Assembly: GCA_900491605.1 (NCBI GenBank)
Contig: UESW01005004.1
Location: forward strand, 396,308-460,307
Source of the DNA: Calamus simplicifolius
Taxonomy: Eukaryota; Streptophyta; Magnoliopsida; Arecales; Arecaceae
Reading direction: 5' to 3'
DNA: 64,000 bases
In this document: positions 36,991 to 49,100 of the stretch, piece after piece
How the letters are laid out: every line of letters begins with the position of its first letter
How positions within the stretch are numbered: the first letter of the stretch is position 1
Program-made: the position numbers and the translations under genes
The notes under the pieces: model-generated
Seen by the model: only the letters and a program-made list of their open reading frames with translations
Databases searched by the model: none
Told to the model about the DNA's origin: nothing

Positions 36991-37443
36991 TCAGTGGCCC
37001 GATCTGTCAGAATGGTGACATGTATCATAGAGTGCATATTATACTGATATATATGTCTATTTTAATTTAGCCAAATAACTCCCACATGCAATAAAGATGA
37101 TCGTGTGCTAGTATTTTTAAATGCTAGATGTCTTTATCTTTATTCTTAAAAGAAGGGGAAGAGAGAAAATTGCCTCGAGGGAGCAACAATTTGTATTCCC
37201 ATTTCTTTTAGTCCTCATGTATGATTTGTAATCCTCTTGTGGGAGGGCATAGCCGTTCATTGTGCCTGAACAACATTCAACAATGCTTGAAATTAATGCT
37301 TCATGAAATTTTTTTTATTTGAGATATAATTAATCTTTTAAATCAGTCAAATCAGTTGCACATATTGGACATGCTCATATGCTTTGGTAACATCATGTAG
37401 AAATATTTTACCTATAAATTATATCTTTAATCATATGATTTTC

Positions 37444-37459
37444 AAAGTCTAAAATAGCT
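37444..37459. repeat. LINE target-site duplication, left copy
   Basis: AAAGTCTAAAATAGCT occurs here and again at 43417-43432 just after the LINE's A tail. The first three A bases of the right copy may belong to the tail, so the true length is 13-16 bp. Confidence 0.85.
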
Positions 37460-37518
37460 AATTTGAGAATCGTGCGCGAGGTTCCCTGGTTCATCCTCTT
37501 TGTTTTGCTTTAAGATTT

Positions 37519-39258
37519 ATGCTCCAGCTATCTTCCTCCTTGATCTCCGGCGATCTTCGTCGTCTGGGTGCGCGACTTTCCTCCGGCTGTCGTCCTACCT
37601 TCCTTCGTCTCCCCATAGCTCCCGATTCGGCTGAGGAGGTTCGGATTCACCAGAGAAATGCTCAGGATTCTGGTTTCAAATGGGTGTCTTCGTCTCCCTC
37701 TCCGTCGGAGGTGGTGATACTGGAATCCATTTTCCCGGACGTTGTTCAGGTCTCGGTTCCTCTGCTGGAAGAGGAGGCGGCGGGGTGGCAGCAGTTTGCT
37801 ATTATGGCCCGTTCTTTCTCTAAATGGGTGCCGGCTGAAGCCTACATCTGGGAGTTCAGACGAGCCGGGATCTCTGGAGTCATCGTCCCGGTTTCCCTGG
37901 CGTTCTGCTGCCATTTATTTCGTTTTGAAGATCCGAAGGCAGTTGATTTGGTCCTCAATCGGTCATGGGTGATCAATGGTCAGATTATCGGAACTGAAGC
38001 CTGGCGTCAGGAATTCTTTCCGGCTGATCAGTCCATCTCCTCTGCGCTGGTCTGGATGAGGATGCCTAGCCTCCCAATGGAGTTCTGGAAGGAGGAAATC
38101 CTCAGGGCTATCTCGGAGCAAGCAGCGTCCTTCTGCTGTGCGGATGCTGCGACAGCATCAAGGACCAAGGGAGGGTATGCTAGGGTGGCGGTCCATGTTA
38201 ACCTGTGCCGCCCCCTCCATCCTGGGACTAGGGTTCAGGGGCTGTGTGGACCTTTCTGGCAGCCATTCGTCTACGAATCCTTGGAAGGCTTCTGCCCGAA
38301 ATGTGGGTCTTTGCATTTGGAGGGTCCCTGTGTGCCTGAGGCCATGGCTAAATCGAAGGTCTCTGATAGCAACTTCGTCTTCGGGCCGTGGTTGGCTGCG
38401 GTCCGTCAACGAAGGCATGTAGAGGATCCCCTGCTTCAGACAAAGCCGACTGCCTCTGGTCCCAGCTCTGCTCCTTTGCCTGGTTCATCGGAGTCGAATC
38501 TGAAGGATGGATGGAAGATCCCGTCGAAGGTGGGACGAAGACGGCCGCCTGGGTCAGTGAGCTTTGCTTCAGTAAGCTGTGAGCCGGGAGGGAAGAAGGT
38601 AAGCCTTGTTTCAGCCTATGAGGCAGTGCTGATTCCCCTGGTGGCTGATGTTTCAAATGTCATAGTTAATAGGAAGCAGATGCTGGCTAAGGGAGGGAAG
38701 AAGGATTCACAGTCACTGGTGGCCATGCCGGTTTTCCTGCAGCGTGTCGTTTCTAAAGATTCAGTTAAGGGAAAGCTTAAGGTGGATCACAGTGGATTCT
38801 CTGAATCTGTTTCTGCCCAATCCCTAGTCTCAGCTAACCCTTTTGCATCCTTGGCTTTGGCTCCTTCTGTTGATGGCCAGGTGGAAAATAGGGTAATGGG
38901 TTCGGGGCCTCTCAAGCGGACGCGACCTGTTGAGTGTATGCCCCCCAAATCTATCTCTAAAACGGATAAGAGAAAAGGGAAAGACAAGGGTAATATGACC
39001 AAATGCAGAGTGGATATCATTCCTTGCCTACAAAACTTGCCCCAGTCTCTTTGATGCTTGGAATCGAATCAGGAGGTGCAGCGGATTAACCCTGATAGGC
39101 CTGTAGACCAGGAGGGTCAGGGTACTGCTGTAGATCTTATGGGCCTGGGTTCATGTCCCATTGATGCAGATTCAGATGTCCTGCAGGACTACTCTTTTCA
39201 GACTGCTGATAGTGTGATGGTAGAGGACCAGGAGGTGGTCCTAGCTATTTCCAGTTAA
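37519..39258 (+). pseudogene. LINE ORF1 protein
   Basis: The open frame from ATG 37519 is 511 codons, to TGA 39052-39054. The same frame then runs on for 67 codons to TAA 39256-39258, just before ORF2. Residues about 90-250 are a DUF4283-like domain (FSKWVPAEAYIWEFRRAG, VLNRSWVINGQ, VWMRMPSLPMEFW). A zinc knuckle follows (CPKCGSLHLEGPC, spacing C-x2-C-x3-H-x4-C, one residue shorter than the common x4). The tail is basic. The TGA is probably a premature stop inside a 579-codon ORF1, but a natural stop there is possible. Confidence 0.8.
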
Positions 39259-39261
39259 TCT

Positions 39262-40323
39262 ATGAAGATCTTAATTTGGAATGTAAGAGGCGCAAATAAG
39301 CCCTCTTTCCGTTCCTCCTTTGGTAGATTGATTCAGATACATAATTTTGATATATATGTCCTTTTAGAAACCAGGCTGTCAGAAGATAGTTTGGTGCGGT
39401 TTCAGAGGCAGATTGCCCGATCCTGGTCTTCATATGCGGTGGAGGCTGTAGGGCAGTCTGGAGGTATTTTAGCTATTTGGCGTGACTCTGCCGTCACGAT
39501 TGATGCTTTCCATCAAAGTAATCAGCAGATAGGTCTTACTGTCTATGAAGGGACTTCTCACCCCTGGATCATATCGGCAGTCTACGCCAGTATGAACTAC
39601 CGTGAGCGACGGGCTCTTTGGTCCGATTTGACTTCCCTCCTAGCTCAGGGGATTCCTTTCATTATTGCTGGTGATTTCAACTGCATTACTGATGCCAGTG
39701 AGAAGAGAGGGGGTAGGCCAGTCACCAACTCTGCTGATATTATTGAATTTAGATCATTCATTGGAACTACTGGGCTGATGGATTTGGGGTATTCAGGGCC
39801 CCAATTTACTTGGTGCAATAACCGGCAGGGGTCAGCTCGTGTCTGGGAGAGAATTGATAGAGCTTTGGCTACAGCTCAGTGGCTCCAAAAATACCCAGTT
39901 GTCACTGTTACTCACCTTCCTAGGATTGCCTCGGATCACTGTCCTATTCTGATTTCCTTGGAGGCTGATCTTCATCTGAGGAAACAGTTTAGATTTGAAC
40001 AGTTCTGGATGGTCCACTCTACTGCTCGGGCTATCATTTCTCAGATATGGCACCTTCCTATCAGGGGTAATGCAGCCTATCGGATTTCCCTCCGTCTTAT
40101 GTTGGCCAGTCGCAGACTTTCCAGATGGAATAAACTGGAGGTTGGGGATCTGGTTAGGCAAGTGGAGAAGGCTGAAACTATTATTTATGTCATTCAGTCG
40201 AAGGAGGACCAGGACGGTTTTCTATTGGACTCTAATCTCTCCTTGTTGCGAGAGAATCTTGCTCGTCATCACTCCCTTCTTCGACAGCAAGAGTTATATT
40301 GGAGGCAGAGATCCAGGGTTTAG
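39262..40323 (+). pseudogene. LINE ORF2: apurinic-type endonuclease
   Basis: ATG 39262 follows the ORF1-frame TAA by three bases and is in the same frame. The endonuclease/exonuclease/phosphatase fold is complete by motif: ILIWNVRGANK, VLLETRL, IIAGDFNCI, WCNNRQGSARVWERIDRAL and IASDHCPI. This enzyme nicks the target to prime reverse transcription. The frame ends at TAG 40321-40323, before the conserved WIRKRDRNTRFFHQ segment that continues in the same frame. Confidence 0.85.
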
Positions 40324-40406
40324 TGGATCCGTAAAAGGGATCGTAATACCAGATTCTTCCACCAGGCTACACTGAAACGGAGGGCAGCCAACAGAATCGG
40401 AGGTTA

Positions 40407-41934
40407 GTGGATGCTGAGGGGAATTATCAGGAGGATATTCATCATATTCGTTCTCAGCTTCTTCATTTCTTCCAATCCAGATGGTCTGAAGCTTTTGGTG
40501 ATGGGGTTCCGGTTACTCAGGTTTCTGATACCAGGAAGGTATCCTCTTTGGATAACGCCTTGCTTGTCAGGCTTATTTGTGCAGAGGAGGTTCGTCATCC
40601 TCTTTGGGAGCTTGGTCCGGATAAGGCTCCTGGGCCGGACGGGTTCCCGCCCTTCTTTTTCCATCATTATTAGGATATCGTTGGGCAGGAAATGGTTCAG
40701 GCCATCCAAAATGTTTTCCAATCTAAGTATATTCCTGAGGATTGGAATCGGACACTTATTACTCTTGTGCCTAAACGCTCGGATGCTTCTCTACCACAGC
40801 ACTTTAGACCGATTAGCCTATGTACTACTATGTACAAGGTTTGTGCCCGTCTCCTAGCTTCTCGCCTCCGTGCTGTGATCCCCCGTATTATTTCTGAGGA
40901 ACAAGGGGCGTTTATCAGAGGGCGATCTATCTCGAATAATGTCTTCATCACTCAGGAGTTTATGCATGATCTATATAGAGCCCCTGTGAGATGGTGTCTT
41001 ATGGCCATTAAGCTTGATATGGAGAGAGCTTATGATAGACTGAGCTGAAACTTCTTGTATCGTTCTCTTCAGGAGTTTGGTTTTGATGAGAGCTTTACTG
41101 AATGGGTTATGGCCTGCATCCAGAGGCCTTCCTTTTCCTTGATCATCAATGGGAGCCCGACTGAGTTTTTCCATTCTTCGGTTGGATTACGTCAGGGATG
41201 CCCTTTATCTCCCCTTCTATTCATCTTGGCTGCGGATGATCTCTCTCGAGCTCTCCATCAGGCTCAGTACAATCAGAGGATTGTCCCTTTTATCGTGGGG
41301 GATGCGGGTCTTTCCATCTCTCATCTTTTGTTTGCTGATGATTGTATCCTTCTGGGTCAGGCCTCTATTGAAAATGCGGCTTCCTTTGATTCCATTATTC
41401 AGCGCTATTGTCAGGCTTCGGGCCAGAAGGTCAACCTTCAGAAGTCTTCTATCTGCTTTAGCCCGAAGACTCCCAGACCCACCAGTGAAGCTATCATTAA
41501 TCGGTTGGGTATCACTACTCAGACCGATCGATTTATGTATCTGGGGATCCCCATGACTAGCAGACGTCCTCGCTGCTCCGATTTTGTGGACCTAGAGAGG
41601 CGGATCCGTCAGCATATTGATGGTTGGCATGTCACTGATCTATCTATGATGGCTCGGATCACCATTATTCGGTCGGTTCTTTCTTCCCTTCCGCTCTATA
41701 TGTTATCGAATACGGCCATCCCGACTACTTGCTTGAGGAGGATTGAGAGATGGTTTAGAGATTTTTTATGGGCTTCTATGCAAGACGGGCAGGGTATTCA
41801 TCTTCTATCTTGGGACATGATCTGTATGCCTATTCATGAAGGGGGTCTTGGGATCCAATCCTTGTTGGTTAGGCGTCAAGATTTATTGGCCAGACATGCT
41901 TCTCGCTTCCTTCTGGAGCCGCACAGTCTCTGAA
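40407..41934 (+). pseudogene. LINE ORF2: reverse transcriptase
   Basis: In one frame (phase of 40407) it reads ELGPDKAPGPDGF, HFRPISLCTTMYKV, FIRGRSISNN, KLDMERAYDRLS, VGLRQGCPLSPLLFILAAD and the catalytic HLLFADDCILL. Stops at 40671-40673 (after FFFHHY), 41046-41048 (after YDRLS) and 41932-41934 (after EPHSL) each fall where relatives have Trp. A frame change near 40390 separates this from the endonuclease. Confidence 0.85.
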
Positions 41935-43297
41935 GCTCGGTCATGAGTGCAAGATACGGTGATTGGAAGCCAGGAGAGTTCATTTCGCCGCCCAGGGGAA
42001 GTTCCTCCTTTTGAAAGGAGGTATGCCAGGTTGGCAACTCTATTAAGAAGAATATCTCTTGGATGGTTGGCGATGGTCACTCTATTGATGCCATTCAGGA
42101 TTCGTGGATTTCTGAGCTTCCTCTGTCTCAATGGCCCTCATTTATTAGCACTGATATTCCCACTGATACGAGGGTTAAGGATTTGATCTCATTAGAACCC
42201 CCCTCCTGGAATACCCCCATGGTGACTAGTCTATTTGGTGAGGAACTCTCTCAGCGGATTCTATCGATTCCTCTTATCTCTTGTCCCTCCGCTGATGTGA
42301 GGCTATGGCAGAGATCCTCCCTCTCTAGGGCCCCTCTCAAGGATCTTGTGAAGATCTTTAGGCCTCAGTCTCAAGAAACGAAGGATGCTGCGTGGATATG
42401 GATGCTTCTCACTCTTCCTAGGGTTCAGCTTTTTATCTGGAAGCTTCTTTGGGACTGCCTACCAACGAGTGCTCTGCTCTCCCGTAGGGGCCTGTCTATC
42501 CAGCCGACCTATCCCTTGTATGGTATGGAGGATGAGACTACAGATCATGCTATATTCAAATGCCCTAGAGCTAGATTGATTTGGCATTTGATGGGCTATG
42601 AGTATAGAGTGGATGTCTACGGTTCTCCTCGTCCTATCTTTCTCCAGGATCTCCTGATGGCTCCTCAGCATATACGTGGTCTCTGGGCGGTCACGGCTTA
42701 CCAGATTTGGCTATCGAGGAATCAGATTATTTTTTCGGAGGACAGTATTTCTTCACATCAGCTTATGAGGAAAATTAGATCTTTATCCGCGGATTGTGCC
42801 CGTGCTCTTCATTCTGTTGGTTATGACACCTCTGGCCTCTGGGGTTCCCCTGCTGCTTCAGCAGCGAACCGTCGTACGGTATTCATTTCCTGGGAGCCCC
42901 CCCTCCAGGGTTTGTCAAAATCAACTTTGATGGGAGTGTTTGCGGCAGACTAGCTGGTTCGGCCTTCATCATTTGCGGTCCACAGGGCGATATGCTGGCG
43001 GCTGGCGGATGTGGTTCCTTGGACTCCTCTGTCCCCATGTCCGAGCTTTACGTTGCATGGGCTGGTATTTCTTATACTTTTCAGACTCTTCGAGCTCAGA
43101 GGCTTGTAATTGAGGGAGACTCTATGATTGTCATACAGTGGATGCGGAAAGAGAGTGCTCCTGATGTATCCACCAATCCGATTCTTAAAGATAGTTGGAC
43201 CATGCTTGAGGAGGTGAATACTGCCCAGATTCATCATGTATTCCGTGAAGCCAACACGGCAGCTGACTGGGCAGCGACAGCCGTGGCTCAGCTGTAG
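41935..43297 (+). pseudogene. LINE ORF2: zinc-binding segment and RNase H
   Basis: 42063-42953 carries the zf-RVT-like segment (LFIWKLLWDCLPTSALLSRRG, DHAIFKCPRARLIWHLM). A frame change near 42930 leads to the RNase H domain (INFDGSVCGRLAG, PMSELYVAWAGISY, VIEGDSMIVIQWM, FREANTAADWAA), ending at 43295-43297. RNase H acidic residues are present. A further stop lies near 42014 in an FxKEV context. Confidence 0.85.
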
Positions 43298-43416
43298 GAT
43301 ATAGGATATGGACGATGGGTGATCCATGACCCCCTGTGTTGTTACAAATTTTGCATTCCGATGTATCTGGGCTGACCCATACTAGACTAGTGTGATCGTC
43401 CATCTGTATAAAAAAA

Positions 43417-43432
43417 AAAGTCTAAAATAGCT
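43417..43432. repeat. LINE target-site duplication, right copy
   Basis: AAAGTCTAAAATAGCT matches 37444-37459. Confidence 0.85.
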
Positions 43433-45035
43433 TGTAGTTCGGCAAGTAGTCACCTTATTATTTATGGGAATTGACAGAAACCAATTCCGGCATTAGCCAC
43501 CTTATTATTTGTAGGAATCGATAGAAACCAATTCTGGCATGCGAACACAAGTCTACATATTTTTGAATATGATGAAGAGATCATGGTGATGAAGAAGTTT
43601 GTGGTGTTCATTAAGACTCACTTCCTTGGAGCATTTCTTTGACAATCCATCTTTCCATAGAGCTCAAGCGTGACAAAAATATTTTTTAAAAAATTAAACT
43701 ATAACCAATCGCATAACTCGAATGCTATATTGAGCAGACCAATCAGGAAAATTTGGCTAAGAGAAAGGATTCAGTCTTAGCCCTGCCTTTATAAAAGACT
43801 AAAATTATACAAAGAATAAATAATGAGGAGAGCAATAAATCAATGAGATTAATTTTATAAGGATACTTAAGTACAAGCTGTTAGGAGTAGAAAGTATTAA
43901 TCAGGATATGGGTAGAAGGAAAAAATTATCTTTTGTGCTTCAATCATGACAAATTCTATCAGCCTAACCCCACATAAAAGAAATAAGTAGATTTTTTTTT
44001 TTGTTGTTGCATCCATGAAAGACTCAAGCTACTTTCTTGATAATAATAATAATAAAAGATTCCCATTAGTAACTTTACAAATCACTTTTGACTCAATGCA
44101 TTAGAAGGTCGACTCATCACCAAAGGTTACTCATCTTTTACATGCAAATAAGTTGAGCTTTCCATCTATATGTTCCCCAATATCCACGCAGAAGTAAGCT
44201 GAACCCTTATTTTGAAAGATAGTTGAAATTGCATTTATCGATGGTTGGAAGATCATATGTTAAAAGAAACAAAAAAAAAAAAAAAGAAGAGAACTTTGGA
44301 TCCTAGAATCTATGAGAAGGCCAATATACTAAGCTATTTATAAAATTTTAAGAAAAAAAGCGATTGATATCTGATGGCTGAGCTTTGCATTAAATATGTT
44401 AAAAGGACTGCAAATAAGTCTCTATTCCTCATTTTATCATGTGAACGAAAAGTTATTTTCAGCAATAATTTGTTCTAAGGGCAACTTCTTATCTTAATAA
44501 CTCCTAATGATTTTTAGTAATTTCTTATATAAATTACTCCTTTTTTTATGGTTCCTCTTGCTAATAACCATTTGATGTTTTGATAACTTTTAGAAAGTTA
44601 ATTTATTCTTGCAAGCAACAAATATTCAAACATGAATTTTTCAAGCACCAGAATATAAATAATTGACCAAATCATGATCAGTCTAGTATCTTTGACCTTT
44701 TACCATTGTTGGCAAATAATTAAATAATTTTTAAGTGGAAATAGACTTCTTAATGCCGATTCTCTTGAATTCACCACATTCAAGCATTTGCAAACATAGC
44801 AACATTAGAAAAATTGAACTGCCCATACCTATTATATCTAGGGCCTATGAAATGCCAAAGCAAATAAATGAATGGGTTTGGTCCCTGACTTGATTTCTCT
44901 CAAAAAAAATGCTGAAGCCTATATGTACATCTTTCTCTGTAATCCTCTAAATCTTCAGGGGTTTTGCAAAAATCAATTTTATTTTCATTTTTGCAAAACT
45001 GATTCCCGCTTCTTTTTTTTGCAACAATGATCCAT
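43433..45035. other. Intergenic DNA
   Basis: No gene is recognised. A short tandem duplication (CACCTTATTATTT ... GAAACCAATTC-GGCAT) lies at 43451-43541. The rest is A/T-rich. Confidence 0.5.
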
Positions 45036-45245
45036 TTTATTATGGAAAAGTCTTTGTACACCACCTCTGGTGCAGCAAATCCTACGTGGGCTGCACCGCT
45101 TTTTTTTATTGGTCCACATGGATCCCATGTGGCCTGACACGATGGGATAGAATAACAGAGAGATAATGTTACTTTTTGATAGTACATCCATTAAAAGTCG
45201 TTCAGCCTTTCATCATTGGTGTGCAGACGAAAATGCCCTTTCCCT

Positions 45246-45419
45246 TCAACCTACTTCAACCCGCCATCTTATCGGAAGAGATGAATGGATCATCGGAGTG
45301 AGGATACCAAAGACGTCGAGGGCATAGACGACGTCTTCGGCGTGGGAATCCTCCGGACGAGCAACCCTCTCCTTCTTCGCATGGACCACCGGGTTCGCGT
45401 TGATCAGCCCTAGCATCAT
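45246..45419 (-). pseudogene. Captured AE7/MIP18-family gene fragment, left arm
   Basis: ATG at 45419 opens 57 codons starting MMLGLINANPVVHAKKERVA, then RPEDSHAED and ALDVF. This closely resembles the N-terminus of plant AE7-like (MIP18, cytosolic iron-sulfur assembly) proteins, which begin with LINANPVVHAKKER-like sequence. After ALDVF the frame runs into transposon sequence and stops at 45246. Only the N-terminal third of the host protein is present. The source gene is not in the window. Confidence 0.65.
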
Positions 45420-45489
45420 CTCTTCCCTGCTAACTTCCCTTCCCCCTTCCTCTCTCGCTTGCTTCTTCCACCACAGTCAAAGCTCACCT

Positions 45490-47102
45490 TAAGACAAAGC
45501 ATCAGTTCAAAACCCACGACACCCTAATTCAAAATCTTAAGATAAAGCATCAGTTCAAACCCACGACACCCTAGTTGGAAACCCACGACACCCTAGTTCA
45601 TAACCCACGACACCCTAGTTCAAAACCTTAAGATAAAGCATCAGTTCAAAACCCACGACACCCTGGTTCATAACCCACGACACCCTAGTTTATAACCCAC
45701 GACACCCTATTTCAAAACCTTAAGACAAAGCATCAGTTCAAACCCACGACACCCTAGTTGGAAACCTACGACACCCTAGTTCATAACCCACGACACCCTA
45801 GTTCATAACCTACGACACCCTAGTTCAAAACCTTAAGACAAAGCATCAGTTCAAACCCACGACACCCTAGTTGGAAACCCATGACACCCTAGTTGGAAAC
45901 CCACGACACCCTAGTTCATAACCCACGACACCCTATTTCAAAACCTTAAGACAAAGCATCAGTTTAAACCCACGACACCCTAGTTGAAAACCCACGACAC
46001 CCTAGTTCAAAACCTTAAGACAAAGCATCAGTTGAAAACCCACGACACCCTAGTTCATAACCCATGACACCTTAGTTCAAAACCTTAAGACAAAGCATCA
46101 GTTCAAACCCACGACACCCTAGTTGGAAACCCACGACACCCTAGTTCATAACCCACGACATCCTAGTTCAAACCTTAAGACAAATCATCAGTTTAAACCC
46201 ACGATACCCTAGTTGAAAACCCACGACACCCTAGTTCATAACCCACGACACCCTAGTTCAAAACCTTAAGACAAAGCATCAGTTCAAAACCCACGACACC
46301 CTAGTTCATAACCCATGAAACCCTAATTCAAAACCTTAAGACAAAGCATCAGTTCAAACCCACGACACCCTAGTTGGAAACCCACGACACCCTAGTTCAT
46401 AACCCACGACACCCTAGTTCAAAACTTTAAGATAAAGCATCAGTTCAAACCCACGACACCCTAGTTGGAAACCCACGACACCCTAGTTCATAACCCACGA
46501 CACCCTAGTTCAAAACCTTAAGACAAAGCATCAGTTCAAAACCCACGACACCCTAGTTCATAACCCACGACACCCTAGTTCAAAACCTTAAGACAAAGCA
46601 TCAGTTTAAACCCACAACACCCTAGTTGGAAACCCACGACACCCTAGTTCAAAACCTTAAGACAAAGCATCAGTTCAAACCCACGACACCCTAGTTCAAA
46701 ACCTTAAGACAAAGCATCAGTTCAAACCCACGACATCCTAGTTGGAAACCCACGACACCCTAGTTCATAACCCATGACACCCTAGTTCAAACCTTAAGAC
46801 AAAGCATCAGTTCAAACCCACGACACCCTAGTTGGAAACCCACGACACCCTAGTTCATAACCCACGACACCCTAGTTCAAAACCTTAAGACAAAGCATCA
46901 GTTCAAACCCACGACACCCTTGTTGGAAACCCACGACACCCTAGTTCATAACCCATGACATCCTAGTTCAAAACCTTAAGACAAAGCATCAGTTCAAACC
47001 CACGACACCCTAGTTGGAAACCCACGACACCCTAGTTCAAAACCTTAAGACAAAGCATCAGTTCAAAACCCACGACACCCTAGTTCATAACCCACGACAC
47101 CC
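45490..47102 (+). repeat. Tandem array, left arm of MULE-1
   Basis: The basic unit is about 23 bp (CCCACGACACCCTAGTTCA plus 3-5 bases). It alternates with a 23-bp variant, CCTTAAGACAAAGCATCAGT. The variant recurs about twenty times at spacings near 46, 69, 92 or 115 bp, that is multiples of 23. The array is repeated inverted at 47898-49041. Confidence 0.9.
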
Positions 47103-47897
47103 AACCAGCTTGATCTTCTTGCACCCGGCTCAACCAGCACTTGATTCAGCCCGGCTATTGCCCAAAAGCCTTGAATCTTCTCCTCAAGAAGATCAAGAAT
47201 CCGTCCAGCTTTACAAGAACTTCGGTCTTGACTGAATATTGGCTCTTCACAGCAACTCAGTACACCCTCGGCCAGCCTCAATCTACTTGGCCTGCGCACC
47301 AAGTCACCTGCAACAAACGCCTTCAGTCCGCAACCAAATCGCTTGGCCTGCAGCAAATTCACCCAATCTGTAGCAAGATCCACCAAACTTCTTGGTCTGC
47401 ACCAGCTTGATAAGCTTCAGCACTGCACCGCCTCTTGCACTGATTCATCCAAGAATCAAAGCACTGCCCAGAACTCAAAAAGCCACCAACCTGAACCCAG
47501 CCGTCCATATAACTCCCAGCTGAATCAAAACCACATAGCCAAGTGATTCTTGGCTAGTTCTTGTCGTTCCCCTCTTTAGTTAACGATGATGGTGGGAGCA
47601 CCTGCAGCATATGGTATTACGTAAAATCAAACACCAAGTGACATCTTCCTAGTATTCTATACATAAATAGCTAGACGTGAAGGAATCTAGTGGTACAGAG
47701 GCCTTGCATGTTGACGCATGAAGACGTGGAGTGATGAGGTGGCAATGAACTCCATTTGAAGCGGGAGTTAACCAAACGGACTTTACACGGTGAAAAGGGA
47801 CTCCAGAGTTCAAGCCAGCAGCGAGGCTCCTTCATCGTATTCAAAATAGAATTCACGTAGATTCAACATGGATTTGATCCGTCCAGGTCTAATGAAA
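47103..47897. other. Unique centre of MULE-1
   Basis: The only part of the element that is neither repeat nor terminal. It is C/A-rich at the left with several overlapping short ORFs (47014-47546) that resemble no protein I know. It could be another captured segment or a nested insertion. Confidence 0.4.
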
Positions 47898-49041
47898 GGT
47901 TTTGAACCTTAAGAGATGAAAGGTTTTGAACTAGGGTGTCGTGGGTTATAAACTAGGGTGTCGTGGGTTTTGAACTGATGCTTTGTCTTAAGGTTTTGAA
48001 CTAGGGTGTCGTGGGTTATGAATTAGGGTGTCGTGGGTTTCCAACAGGGTGTCGTGGGTTTGAACTGATGCTTTGTCTTAAGGTTTTGAACTAGGGTGTC
48101 GTGGGTTATGAACTAGGGTGTCGTAGGTTTCCAACTAGGATGTCGTGGGTTTGAACTAATGCTTTTTCTTAAAGTTTTGAACTAGGGTGTCGTGGGTTTG
48201 AACTGATGCTTTTTCTTAAGGTTTTAAACTAGGGTGTCGTGGGTTATGAACTAGGGTGTCATGGGTTTTGAACTGATGCTTTGTCTTAAGGTTTTGAACT
48301 AGGGTATCGTGGGTTATGAACTAGGGTGTCGTGGGTTTCCAACTAGGGTGTCGTGGGTTATGAACTAGGGTGTCGTGGGTTTCCAACTAGGGTGTCGTGG
48401 GTTTGAATTGATGCTTTGTCTTAAGGTTTTGAACTAGGGTGTCGTGGGTTATGAACTAGGGTGTCGTGGGTTTTGAACTGATGCTTTGTCTTAAGGTTTT
48501 GAACTAGGGTGTCGTGGGTTATGAACTAGGGTGTCGTGGGTTTCCAACTAGGGTGTCGTGGGTTTGAACTGATGCTTTGTCTTAAGGTTATGAACTAGGG
48601 TGTCGTGGGTTATGAACTAGGGTGTCGTGGGTTTCCAACTAGGGTGTCGTGGGTTTGAACTGATGCTTTGTCTTAAGGTTTTGAATTAGGGTGTCGTGGG
48701 TTATGAACTAGGGTGTCATGGGTTTCCAACTAGGGTGTCGTGGGTTTGAACTGTCGTGGGTTATGAACTAGGGTGTCGTGGGTTTTCAACTAGGGTATCG
48801 TGGGTTTCAACTGATGCTTTGTCTTAAGGTTTTGAACTAGGGTGTCGTGGGTTATGAACTGATGCTTTGTCTTAAGGTTTTGAACTAGGGTGTCGTGGGT
48901 TATGAACTAGGGTGTCATGGGTTTTGAACTGATGCTTTGTCTTAAGGTTTTGAACTAGGGTGTCGTGGGTTTGAACTGATGCTTTGTCTTAAGGTTTTGA
49001 ACTAGGGTGTCATGGGTTTTGAACTGATGCTTTGTCTTAAG
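47898..49041 (-). repeat. Tandem array, right arm of MULE-1
   Basis: The same 23-bp units as in the left array, in reverse complement (AACTAGGGTGTCGTGGGTT and ACTGATGCTTTGTCTTAAGG). It is about 470 bp shorter than the left array, so the arms have changed in copy number independently. Confidence 0.9.
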
Positions 49042-49100
49042 GTGAGCTTTGACTGTGGTGGAAGAAGCAAGCGAGAGAAGGAGGGGGAAGGGAAGTTGGC

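Larger units (their letters stand above)
37460..43416 (+). mobile_element. Nearly full-length L1-type LINE
   Basis: A 5.96-kb element has ORF1 (nucleic-acid binding) and ORF2 (endonuclease, reverse transcriptase, zinc-binding segment, RNase H). It ends in a short A tail (43410-43419) and is flanked by matching 13-16 bp target duplications. The order is that of plant L1-clade LINEs, which carry a terminal RNase H. ORF2 has several stops and at least three frame changes, so this copy cannot move by itself. Confidence 0.9.

Noticed and set aside
47014..47546. Gln/Ser-rich ORFs in the MULE-1 centre
   Set aside because: Overlapping frames of similar length and no recognisable domain; kept only as an unidentified segment.
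45490..49041. Regular repeats resembling CRISPR or telomeric arrays
   Set aside because: A 23-bp period with no unique spacers; the CCCTAG words are not the plant telomere repeat.
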